Source: a bacterium (GTDB lineage: Bacteria; Electryoneota; RPQS01). Taken from it: a DNA stretch of 32,836 bases. The notes beneath the pieces were generated by a model. It was not told where the DNA came from and ran no database searches. It saw only the letters and a list, made by a program, of their open reading frames with translations. The first letter of the stretch is position 1, and the number at the start of each line of letters is the position of its first letter. The translations under genes and the position numbers were made by a program. Positions 24,012-30,708 of the stretch are shown in pieces. Where the stretch lies: positions 1 through 32,836 of the forward strand of contig JADLDM010000009.1 in assembly GCA_020846695.1 (NCBI GenBank), read 5' to 3'.

Positions 24012-25004
24012 ATGAAAGTCTTTCTCGCTGTAATTGCAACGATGATCGCGGTAGCCGCTTTTGCGGTCGTACCACCCACCATGACCTATCAGGGCATCTT
24101 CATGGATGCCGAAGGCAATGTCATGCCCGACGGAGATTACGTCGTAGGATTCCATATCTTCGGCGGCCCCGGCGGAGGCCCGCCGGACTGGACTGAATAC
24201 GACACCATTCACGTCGAGAATGGCCTCTTTGAAGTCGTCCTCGGCCAGTCGGTTCCTATGAACCCTGCCTTCATCCGTCCCACCGGCACGTGGCTCGGGC
24301 TGACCTACAATCAGCAATTCCTGGAGCCGCGTCAGCCGATGAACACCGTCGCCTACTCCTTTCGCACTTGCTGGGCTGATTCGGCATTCGGCGCGGCGAC
24401 GTTGGGAATTCATACGCCGGTCACAATTTCGGAATTTCAGGACTCAACACGCTCCCGCTTGGACTCGCTGGAAGAGTGCTGTGACTCCACAAGCGCGAGG
24501 CTCGATACTGTCGAAGCATGCCTTGACACCGTGAAGGCCGATATTGATACGCTGCAAGAGCGCGTTACCGAACTCGAAGAAGGCGGCGGCGGCGGAGAAC
24601 AGACAGGAACCGGAGCGTTCCGTGATTCCGTACTCGTGAATGACGCTACCGGCTATGATGGGCTCTTCATTGAAACAGATCCGTTCACGATGACCGGTGA
24701 CGGAGTGCTCTACTTCGCGCAAGTCGCAACGCATGATCCCGATGCTGACTATCTGTATGGGCGAGTCAACCTTGTGCGAAGTTCGGATGACGTTGTAGTA
24801 TCGTCCTCTATAACGATGAAGGTCATCGCCGGCACAGACCTCAATGGTGGCACAGACCTCCATCTGCAGAGCATTGCCCCCAACGCCGGCCCTGATGAAT
24901 ACTATCTCCGCGCTGTCCTTTGGACGGCAAGCGAGGAAGAATTCGTTGACATAACTGTGATTGACTTCGGCGCCATGTGGGTTCCGCAACAGCCTGAGCG
25001 GTAA
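24012..25004 (+). CDS. Exported coiled-coil protein of unknown function
   Basis: A 330-residue exported protein with signal peptide MKVFLAVIATMIAVAAFA. The mature start VVPPTMTYQGIFMDAEGNVMPDGDYVVGFHIFG is a beta-domain typical of exported FCB proteins that open with a 'P-x-M-x-Y-Q-G' stretch. Residues 140-195 are a heptad-like helix (STRSRLDSLEECC, ARLDTVEACLDTVKADIDTL, QERVTELEE) ending in a GGGGG hinge. The C-terminal domain (about 200-330) is a beta-rich head, NDATGYDGLFIETDPFTMTGDG to the end. There is no T9SS signal. The layout resembles trimeric fibre proteins (stalk plus head); that is inference. It ends at a very good terminator. Confidence 0.8.
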   Translation: MKVFLAVIATMIAVAAFAVVPPTMTYQGIFMDAEGNVMPDGDYVVGFHIFGGPGGGPPDWTEYDTIHVENGLFEVVLGQSVPMNPAFIRPTGTWLGLTYNQQFLEPRQPMNTVAYSFRTCWADSAFGAATLGIHTPVTISEFQDSTRSRLDSLEECCDSTSARLDTVEACLDTVKADIDTLQERVTELEEGGGGGEQTGTGAFRDSVLVNDATGYDGLFIETDPFTMTGDGVLYFAQVATHDPDADYLYGRVNLVRSSDDVVVSSSITMKVIAGTDLNGGTDLHLQSIAPNAGPDEYYLRAVLWTASEEEFVDITVIDFGAMWVPQQPER

Positions 25005-25023
25005 GCTTCTTCACGTTATCTTA

Positions 25024-25051
25024 AACCCCGCGAACTCTTCGCGGGGTTTTT
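25024..25051 (+). terminator. Rho-independent terminator
   Basis: An 11-bp stem AACCCCGCGAA/TTCGCGGGGTT with a 3-base loop, followed by TTTTT, 20 bases after the coiled-coil gene stop. Confidence 0.92.
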
Positions 25052-25085
25052 CATTCTATAGACTTCTTAGACGGGTGACACTCCC

Positions 25086-26030
25086 ATGACGGATACCACT
25101 CATTCCCATACCTTCGGTCAGGATGTTCCGCGCGCAGGCGAGCGCCGCACGCTGATGGTCACGCTGATCACGGTTTCGATGATGTTCATCGAGATTATTG
25201 CCGGACTCTACTACGGCTCGATGGCTCTGCTTGCCGACGGGCTGCATATGGGCTCGCACACCGTCGCGCTGTTCCTGAGTTTTGCGGCCTACGTGCTCGC
25301 GCGACGATACGCAGCCGACCGCCGCTTCAGCTTCGGAACAGGCAAGATCAACACGCTCGCCGCTTTCGCCAGCGCGCTCTTACTTGCTGTGTTTGCTCTC
25401 TTGATGGTCTATGGAAGTGTCATGCGTTTCATTCATCCCGTCGCTATTCAATTCAATCAGGCCATTTTTGTCGCGGTAATCGGCTTGATTGTCAACGGAG
25501 CAAGCGTCTTCATTCTCGGTGTGCGTGAGCATGATCACGATCATCATCATACGCTCGAAGACAGCCATCCGCATCATCACCACCATCATGATCATCATCA
25601 CGAAGATCATAATCTGCGCGCAGCCTACTTTCACGTCTTGGCCGATGCGTTGACTTCGATTCTCGCAATCGCTGCTCTGCTCTTTGCAAAATTCGGCGGA
25701 TGGATCTGGATGGACCCGATGATGGGAATCGTCGGCGCAATCTTAGTCGGCAGATGGTCCGTCGGACTCCTGCTCGATTCAGGGCAAGTGCTGCTCGATC
25801 GTCAAGCTCCTGAATCCACCATGCGCGCGGTTCACGACTGTATCGAGCGTGAACCCGGCAACAGCGTCACTGATCTCCACGTCTGGTCCATCGCACCCGG
25901 CCTGTACGCCTGCGAACTTACCATCCTCTCCGACTCTCCTTCCCCTCCCTCTCACTACAAATCTCTCATCCCCGAAACCCTCAACATCGTCCACGTCAAC
26001 GTCGAAGTGCATAAGCACAATCTGACGTAG
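25086..26030 (+). CDS. dmeF: CDF-family divalent metal efflux transporter (DmeF type)
   Basis: A 314-residue inner-membrane cation diffusion facilitator that exports divalent metals, in DmeF proteins mainly Co2+/Ni2+, in exchange for protons. The N-terminal HSHTFGQDVPRAGERRTLMV is the DmeF hallmark. TM2 carries the metal-site pattern ADGLHMGSH and TM5 has HVLADALTS (HxxxD). FSFGTGK is also family-typical. Between TM4 and TM5 is an exceptionally histidine-rich loop (residues about 150-178, with HPHHHHHHDHHHEDH) that probably gathers metal in the cytoplasm. The cytoplasmic C-terminal domain includes VTDLHVWSIAPGLYACELTI. ATG at 25086, preceded by a weak GGGTGA. It lies between two terminator or regulatory regions and appears monocistronic. 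Confidence 0.92.
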   Translation: MTDTTHSHTFGQDVPRAGERRTLMVTLITVSMMFIEIIAGLYYGSMALLADGLHMGSHTVALFLSFAAYVLARRYAADRRFSFGTGKINTLAAFASALLLAVFALLMVYGSVMRFIHPVAIQFNQAIFVAVIGLIVNGASVFILGVREHDHDHHHTLEDSHPHHHHHHDHHHEDHNLRAAYFHVLADALTSILAIAALLFAKFGGWIWMDPMMGIVGAILVGRWSVGLLLDSGQVLLDRQAPESTMRAVHDCIEREPGNSVTDLHVWSIAPGLYACELTILSDSPSPPSHYKSLIPETLNIVHVNVEVHKHNLT

Positions 26031-26072
26031 CGCCCCTACCATTAGTTCGCCTGCCGCGCCAGCGCATTGGGT

Positions 26073-26088
26073 CCAGCGTCCACGCTGG
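26073..26088. promoter_or_regulatory. Inverted repeat upstream of the sigma-54 site
   Basis: CCAGCG-TCCA-CGCTGG, a 6-bp inverted repeat 6 bases before the -24 box. It could be a short operator or just a terminator stem for dmeF; there is no T-tract. A second small inverted repeat CAACCA-CTT-TGGTTG occupies 26109-26123. Confidence 0.3.
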
Positions 26089-26094
26089 TTGAAA

Positions 26095-26110
26095 TGGCCC
26101 TGAAATTGCA
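26095..26110 (+). promoter_or_regulatory. Sigma-54 (-24/-12) promoter candidate
   Basis: TGGCCCTGAAATTGCA matches the consensus TGGCACG-N4-TTGCA at 10 of 12 fixed positions with exactly the required spacing between GG and GC. It lies about 50 bases before the start of a sigma-54 activator gene. Confidence 0.6.
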
Positions 26111-26158
26111 ACCACTTTGGTTGATAGTTGGGGCAATTCAACGAACCCGGCAGGAAAA

Positions 26159-27601
26159 ATGCAAGCAACACTCTTAGTTGTGGATGATGATCGCGATATT
26201 CGCGAGATCATTCGTCAGGTCGCGGAGATCAAGGACTACGAAGTCATTGATGCGGAAGATGCTACCGTCGGCCTCGAGAAAATGCGCACGCTCGCGCCGG
26301 ACCTTTCGATCATTGACGTCGGGCTGCCGGGCGGAATTGACGGCGTTGAACTCCTGCAACAGATTCACGAAATCGCACCGCAGCATCCGGTCCTGATTAT
26401 CAGCGGGCAAGCCTCGCCGGAGAAGGCGGTTGAAGCTCTGAAACATGGGGCTTTCGACTACATGGGCAAGCCCTTGAATCTTGAGAAGCTCATGCTGCTG
26501 GTAGATCGCGCGCTGCAGGGAGTCGCCAAAGAGCGCGAAATCGAACGCGCGACCGATCAGCGCAAAGCGCTCTACGGATTTGACAGACTGGTCGGCTCCT
26601 GTCCGAAGATGGAGCAGATCAAGGTGACGGGTCAGAAGATCGCTGCGGTGCCGTATGCTACTGTGCTTCTAACCGGTGAATCGGGAACGGGCAAAGAGTT
26701 GATCGCGCACGCGGTTCATCTTGCTTCACCCAATTCCGACAAGCCTTTTGTCGAAGTGAATTGCGCCGCGATGCCGGAGAATCTGCTTGAAGCTGAGTTG
26801 TTTGGCTATGAGAAGGGTGCATTCACCGATGCGAAGCAGCGCAAACGCGGTTTGTTTGAGATGGCGTCGGGCGGCACGTTCTTCTTGGACGAAATCGGTG
26901 AGATGCCGCTCAATCTTCAAGTGAAGCTGTTGAAGGTGATTGAAGAGCGCACGTTCCGTCGTGTCGGCGGAACTCAGCCTTTGCAGGTGAAGTTCCGCTT
27001 GATTGCCGCGACCAATGCGAATCTTCCCGACCTGATTGATCAGGGCCGCTTCCGTCGAGATCTCTACTATCGTCTTGCGGTGTTCTCGATTCACATTCCG
27101 CCGTTGCGTGAACGCGCGCGCGACATCATCGAAATCGCGCAGCATTTCATTGACAAGTTCAACCGTGAATTCGGCAAGAACATCAAGGGCATCGCGCCCG
27201 ATGCACAGCATCTTCTGACTTCTTACAACTGGCCTGGGAATATTCGCGAATTGCGCAATGCCGTCGAACGCGCGGTGTTGATTGGATCGGGGCAGTGGAT
27301 TTCACCTGCGGACTTGGCAATTTTGCCGATGCAGGAGACTCCCACTCCCAGCAAGTTCAGTATGCCTGAGAAGGACGTGGACGACATGCTCAACACGCCG
27401 TCGGAACCTGAGGGCTTTCATATCGAGGTTCCGAATCACGGTGTGAACATGGAGGAGGTCGAGAAGCAGTTGATTCGCATCGCGATGCACCACTGTCAGA
27501 ATAACGCATCCGCCGCCGCGCGCTTTCTTAGAATGACTCGCGAGACGCTGCGTTACAGATTGAAGAAGTACGGCATCCGCGAAGAGATTGAGAGCGTGTA
27601 G
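26159..27601 (+). CDS. Sigma-54-dependent response regulator (NtrC family)
   Basis: A 480-residue transcription activator. The ATG at 26159 (AGGA upstream) gives MQATLLVVDDDRDIRE, the normal start of a receiver domain; the track start 26117 overlaps the promoter. Residues 4-118 are REC with acidic pocket DDD (9-11), phospho-acceptor D53 and K104. Residues about 140-375 are the AAA+ domain with Walker A GESGTGKE (173-180), sigma-54 contact loop GAFTDA (220-225, where GAFTGA is standard) and Walker B GGTFFLDE (238-245). The arginine finger region FRRDLYYRL follows. Residues 431-471 are a Fis-type helix-turn-helix (AAARFLRMTRETLRYRLKKYGI). No sensor kinase is adjacent, so it is an orphan in this window. 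Target genes are unknown. Confidence 0.95.
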   Translation: MQATLLVVDDDRDIREIIRQVAEIKDYEVIDAEDATVGLEKMRTLAPDLSIIDVGLPGGIDGVELLQQIHEIAPQHPVLIISGQASPEKAVEALKHGAFDYMGKPLNLEKLMLLVDRALQGVAKEREIERATDQRKALYGFDRLVGSCPKMEQIKVTGQKIAAVPYATVLLTGESGTGKELIAHAVHLASPNSDKPFVEVNCAAMPENLLEAELFGYEKGAFTDAKQRKRGLFEMASGGTFFLDEIGEMPLNLQVKLLKVIEERTFRRVGGTQPLQVKFRLIAATNANLPDLIDQGRFRRDLYYRLAVFSIHIPPLRERARDIIEIAQHFIDKFNREFGKNIKGIAPDAQHLLTSYNWPGNIRELRNAVERAVLIGSGQWISPADLAILPMQETPTPSKFSMPEKDVDDMLNTPSEPEGFHIEVPNHGVNMEEVEKQLIRIAMHHCQNNASAAARFLRMTRETLRYRLKKYGIREEIESV

Positions 27602-27704
27602 CACGACCGATCGGGGCTGGGGGATGGGGGATGAAAGGCTTCATGTAGTGCCGCACTGCGTGCGCTCTGAAATCTGAAATTGGGCACGGGCAATTCTGAG
27701 GGTA

Positions 27705-27740
27705 ACGGGTAATCCAGATTGGGTTGCCCGTTTTTGTTTG
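27705..27740 (+). terminator. Rho-independent terminator of the regulator gene
   Basis: ACGGGTAATCC and GGGTTGCCCGT pair (two G-T wobbles) around AGATT, followed by TTTTTGTTT, about 100 bases after the stop. Confidence 0.7.
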
Positions 27741-27749
27741 TGCCTCTGA

Positions 27750-27790
27750 TTTGTCCCCCTGCTCTGCGGGGGGACCACAGGGGGGTGTCT
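27750..27790. repeat. Dispersed TTTGTCCCCCTGC element, copy 2
   Basis: The same 41-base element as 17448-17488, here between a terminator and a 330-base AT-richer stretch with no recognisable gene (27791-28124). Confidence 0.8.
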
Positions 27791-28014
27791 GCTCGTGTGC
27801 CAATTCCCGACAAATTCCTCCCGGTTTCAAAATATTTGACCAAACGGAAGGGGTTGTTTCTAAAGGGGTGATTTGGGGAATGCTATAGAGTTGTGGGTTC
27901 GAGATGGGCACAGCTGCGGAAGTGGTTGTTTATTAGTTGAACGCATGGGCAGGAGAAAAGTTCCCGAGGGGTAAGTGAATTAGATAAGAAGACCTAACTG
28001 TTTGGGCTGCAATC

Positions 28015-28039
28015 ACGGTCTTGAAAACCGTTTTTTTTT
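28015..28039 (+). terminator. Short hairpin with nine T residues
   Basis: ACGGT-CTTGAAA-ACCGT followed by nine T. It reads as a small intrinsic terminator, but no gene lies directly upstream in the 27602-28014 stretch. The hairpin also equals the anticodon arm of tRNA-Ser(UGA); see findings. Confidence 0.45.
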
Positions 28040-28124
28040 GCGGATATTGGAGTTACGTGCAATTTCAAGTTATGGTGTGTCACTACAAGAGAAGTGGAAA
28101 ACCCAATCAATGAAGGGGAACTGT

Positions 28125-28505
28125 ATGAAGCCAGTGCTTGCTACATGTTTGTTCTTTACGCTTTGCACAATCGCGAATGCGGCGGACTCGATCCACATGT
28201 ACGACGGCAGGATTGTGAACTGCAAAGTCACTTCAATCACTTTGGATCACGTGTTTGCAATTGTGAGCAATGATTCAAGCAGCTTCGAACAGCAGTTCAC
28301 GAAGACGGAAATCAAGGCAATAGTCTTTGCAGACGGGCATGTTGAGACTTTTGCGCAAGTGCAAACACAGAAGTCCACTGACGAAAAAGTCCTGCAACTC
28401 GAGCGGCAGATGCACAAGAGTCAGGTTAACAATTCCAAGGGTTCGGGCATATTGATTGGCATAGGCGTATGTGTCGGAATTGTATTGCTACTTGCGCTTG
28501 TCTAA
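28125..28505 (+). CDS. Small exported protein with C-terminal membrane anchor
   Basis: A 126-residue protein. The ATG at 28125 is chosen because AAGGGGAA lies upstream and MKPVLATCLFFTLCTIANA is then a clean signal peptide; the track ORF begins 123 bases earlier. The mature part DSIHMYDGRIVNCKVTSITLDHVFAIVSND...EIKAIVFADGHVETF fits small beta-domains with a 'D-x-I-x-(4)-G' opening and an 'I-x-F-x-D-G' close that are frequent in FCB-group envelope proteins. A polar linker with a short helix (EKVLQLERQMHKSQ) leads to a terminal hydrophobic segment ILIGIGVCVGIVLLLALV. Function is unknown. Its last 37 bases overlap the start of the YidD-fusion gene, implying coupled expression. Confidence 0.75.
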   Translation: MKPVLATCLFFTLCTIANAADSIHMYDGRIVNCKVTSITLDHVFAIVSNDSSSFEQQFTKTEIKAIVFADGHVETFAQVQTQKSTDEKVLQLERQMHKSQVNNSKGSGILIGIGVCVGIVLLLALV

Positions 28506-29167
28506 TTCTGTTGCTTGCTTGCTTTCCACATCCTGTGCAGGGACGCGCTGCGCAGGACAGCACCTGCACAACAAAGGTACCACGCAAATCGCGCCTCGTC
28601 AGGTTTCCTATCTTAGCATGGCAGTCAGTCTCTAATCGCCTGCCCATCTGGGACTGCCCTTTCTCCGAATCGTGTTCTAATCACGCACTTTTCGAACTGC
28701 GATCTGCGCCGATACTTGGTGCGCTTTCGGAAACAACAAATAGGATCATTCGATGCAACCCGCTGGCTCGTTTCTGCTATGCGCCAGACAGCACCGGTCG
28801 ACTCTTGGATGATTCCAAATCAGCCTTTCCAAGTCTGCCGGAGAATTCGAGGAAGAGAGTTTTGATGCGAACAGCTGTAATAATGTCAGTCCCGATTCCC
28901 GGTGCGGTCAAATCCATCAGCGGCAAGTGGTCTGACGGAGTGTTTGCGGCATTGGTTGTTGGGATATGCGGGATGAGGTCATTGCAGATGGTGCAATCCA
29001 GCGAATACAGCTTGCGACTCGCGGTCGTATTGGGCACAGGACTGATGGTGTACGCTGCAGATATGTCATGGTCTCTGAGGCGCGCCTTCGGCTCAAGGCC
29101 ATTGCGGCTTGAAAGCCCCTACGAGAGCGGGCTCCACAACGGCGGGAGCGAATTTCAGCAATTCTGA
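28469..29167 (+). CDS. YidD-domain fusion membrane protein
   Basis: A 232-residue protein. Hydrophobic CIATCACLILLLACFPHPVQG is a signal peptide. Residues 43-104 align with the YidD membrane-insertion-efficiency family: ILAWQSVSNRLP matches its amphipathic lead, CPFSESCSNHALFEL matches CxFxPTCSxYxxxAL, and NRIIRCNPL matches KRLLRCHPL, with all three usual cysteines. The C-terminal part (133-205) has membrane segments with MSVPIPGAVKSISGKWSDGVFAALVVG, reminiscent of the 'PGxGQxYxGxxxDG' proteins. YidD normally is 70-90 residues, cytoplasmic-side and next to rnpA/yidC; here it is exported and fused. The ATG at 28469 overlaps the upstream gene by 37 bases and has only a weak ribosome site, so the start could be slightly downstream. 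Confidence 0.7.
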   Translation: MCRNCIATCACLILLLACFPHPVQGRAAQDSTCTTKVPRKSRLVRFPILAWQSVSNRLPIWDCPFSESCSNHALFELRSAPILGALSETTNRIIRCNPLARFCYAPDSTGRLLDDSKSAFPSLPENSRKRVLMRTAVIMSVPIPGAVKSISGKWSDGVFAALVVGICGMRSLQMVQSSEYSLRLAVVLGTGLMVYAADMSWSLRRAFGSRPLRLESPYESGLHNGGSEFQQF

Positions 29168-29288
29168 TTGTAGCGCTCGACTTGTCGGGCACAGTTCCCC
29201 GAACAGGCAGAAAATCTTGGGGGATATTGCCCAGCAAGCTGGGCGCTACGAGATACGCCGGACGGACGGAGGCCGCCGGTGGTAATTC

Positions 29289-29313
29289 GGGCGGGTCGGG
29301 GACCCGCCCCTAC
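29289..29313. repeat. Dispersed GGGCGGGTCGGGGACCCGCCCC element, copy 2
   Basis: 25 bases, identical to 29783-29807 and one mismatch from 16573-16597. GGGCGGGTC/GACCCGCCC forms the stem. Confidence 0.85.
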
Positions 29314-29328
29314 GATCCACACCTCTGT

Positions 29329-29396
29329 CGTCATCCTGAAGCCGTCTGCGGCTGAAGGATCTCTCCGGAGAGATTCTTCCTTCGTCAGAATGACGA
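29329..29396. repeat. GTCATCCTGA-type repeat
   Basis: CGTCATCCTGAAGCC...GGCTGAAGGATCTCTCCGGAGAG...TCAGAATGACG: nested inverted repeats of the same family as the pieces at 17530-17655. Outer arms CGTCAT/ATGACG pair. Confidence 0.65.
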
Positions 29397-29482
29397 CTCG
29401 TTTGGGTTGGATGACGACGAGGGAGAGTGTCGGGTCGGCGACAAGGTCCTTACAGAGGATGACAGAATTGGAGACGGCCGGA
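29376..29482. repeat. 107-base direct repeat, copy 1
   Basis: From CTTCCTTCGTCAGAATGACG to GACGGCCGGA; repeated at 29642-29748 with the same length and a few substitutions near the AGGTCC..GATGACAG part. Confidence 0.9.
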
Positions 29483-29641
29483 GGCCGCCGGTAGTAATCG
29501 GAGACATTGCGGGTGTGGACATCCTTACCAAAGACAGGCTCCACTACGGCGGCCCCCCCTTATTCTCCGCGACCGGGATCCTTACGAGGACAGGGTCGCG
29601 GCTAGAAATGGGGGGGAATGCGGATCCAGACCGGAGGGGTC

Positions 29642-29748
29642 CTTCCTTCGTCAGAATGACGACTCGTTTGGGTTGGATGACGACGAGGGAGAGTGTCGGG
29701 TCGGCGAATAGGTCCCTACATGGGATGACAGAATTGGGGACGGCCGGA
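29642..29748. repeat. 107-base direct repeat, copy 2
   Basis: Second copy of 29376-29482. The first ~65 bases are identical. Confidence 0.9.
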
Positions 29749-29782
29749 TCCTTCCGAGGACAGGGGCCGCCGGTAGTAATTC

Positions 29783-29807
29783 GGGCGGGTCGGGGACCCG
29801 CCCCTAC
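29783..29807. repeat. Dispersed GGGCGGGTCGGGGACCCGCCCC element, copy 3
   Basis: Identical to 29289-29313, and also preceded by GCCGCCGGTAGTAATTC as that copy is by GCCGCCGGTGGTAATTC. Confidence 0.85.
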
Positions 29808-30009
29808 AACACGGACATTGCGGGTGTGGAGATCCAAAACGGTGGGGAGCTTCCCTTATTCCCGCGACCCGAAGGTTGCGTATAGAAAGCGGGGAGAAGT
29901 CAGAATCGGCAGCCACAGGGGACAGCCGCTACTCCTTAACATCAATCTATATGAGAGGCATGGTGACTCACCATGCCTTTCTTGTTGTTTTCAGAAGAGA
30001 CGAGTTTAT

Positions 30010-30084
30010 TGGACGAATTTGTTTATATGTATTATAATCATATAATTAACCGAGCTTGACATTTTGATAAGTTTTATTAAATTG
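30010..30084 (+). promoter_or_regulatory. Promoter/operator region of the MarR gene
   Basis: TATATG-N9-CATATA (30024-30044) is a 21-base near-palindrome that contains a perfect TATAAT (30033-30038), with TGGACG 17 bases before it. A second promoter candidate follows: TTGACA (30056-30061), 16 bases, TAAATT (30078-30083). A MarR dimer binding the palindrome would block the first promoter; autoregulation is inference. Confidence 0.5.
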
Positions 30085-30112
30085 ATATTTAACTAACAAA
30101 TACTGGCGGAAT

Positions 30113-30583
30113 ATGGGAACCAAGTACACCGGAAATGCGTCTGAAGTGCGTGCCCTTGATGCGTACATCAAGCTGATGCGGGCCGCCGAATCTGTCACCA
30201 CCCGCGTCTCGCGCTCGCTCCAACCCTACGACCTGACCGTCAGCCAGTTCGGGATTTTGGAAACCCTGATGCACTTGGGCCAGCAGCACCAGAATGACCT
30301 GGGCGAGAAGCTCTTGAAAAGTTCGGGCAACATCACCCTGGTGGTGGACAATCTGGAAAAGCGCGGGCTGATCGTGCGCGAAAAATGTCTGGAAGACCGC
30401 CGCTATGTCTGGGTCAAACTCACCTCGGACGGTGACAAGTTCATCCGTGACCTGTTTCCCAAGATGGTCACGATCATCACCGAATCCATGATTGTGCTCT
30501 CGCCTTTCGAGCTTGAGAAGCTCGGCGAATACTCGAAACAGGTCGGGCAGAATGCGCAGAAGCAATGCGCGAAGGCAAGTTGA
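30113..30583 (+). CDS. MarR-family transcriptional regulator
   Basis: A 156-residue winged-helix repressor. Residues 13-35 (RALDAYIKLMRAAESVTTRVSRSL) form the dimerisation helix. DLTVSQFGILETLMHLGQQHQNDLGEKLLKSSGNITLVVDNLEKRGLIVRE is the DNA-binding winged helix, and CLEDRRYVWVKLTSDGDKFI contains the wing with the usual D-x-R-R. The C-terminal helices complete the dimer interface. The ligand is unknown; single cysteines (C90 region, C152) do not obviously form an OhrR sensor. Upstream lies an AT-rich palindrome overlapping a -10 box. The following gene encodes a YceI protein; MarR-YceI neighbours are common in bacteria, so it probably controls that gene. Confidence 0.93.
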   Translation: MGTKYTGNASEVRALDAYIKLMRAAESVTTRVSRSLQPYDLTVSQFGILETLMHLGQQHQNDLGEKLLKSSGNITLVVDNLEKRGLIVREKCLEDRRYVWVKLTSDGDKFIRDLFPKMVTIITESMIVLSPFELEKLGEYSKQVGQNAQKQCAKAS

Positions 30584-30708
30584 AACGGTTACCCCCATCC
30601 CAGCCTTCCCCCGTGAACGGAGGAAGGAGGAGAGGCGGTGGAAGGAACCGGACACAATGACTTTACATTCTTGACATATCTCTAAACCATGAAAAGGAAG
30701 CCACACTC

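Larger units (their letters stand above)
29168..30009. other. Gene-free mosaic of intergenic repeats
   Basis: About 840 bases without a credible gene, built from repeated blocks. Two 107-base copies lie at 29376 and 29642. There are two GGCCGCCGGTRGTAATTCGGGCGGG modules (29271, 29765), with the first part of the module alone at about 29483. There are also two GACATTGCGGGTGTGGA strings (29503, 29814) and one GTCATCCTGA element. The translated ORFs here are low-complexity and repeat with the DNA, so I do not call them genes. A 10-bp-arm hairpin GGCATGGTGA/TCACCATGCC at 29957-29978, followed by TTTCTTG, could end a + strand transcript. Confidence 0.7.

Noticed and set aside
27955-28040. A complete tRNA-Ser gene
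   Set aside because: Only the anticodon arm matches. The possible D-arm (CCCGAGGGG) is too far away and there is no T-arm or acceptor stem.
29168-29940. CRISPR array
   Set aside because: The repeats are long, few and irregularly spaced, without uniform spacers or cas genes.
29407-30045. 212-aa ORF in the repeat mosaic, with a 97-aa and other antisense ORFs
   Set aside because: The protein repeats exactly where the DNA repeats (RMTTRLGWMTTRESVGSA twice), has no domain and is explained by intergenic repeats lacking stops.
30671-30676. TTGACA as promoter of yceI
   Set aside because: No acceptable -10 box is found 16-18 bases later; the position would fall on the ribosome site. Transcription from the marR promoter is more likely.
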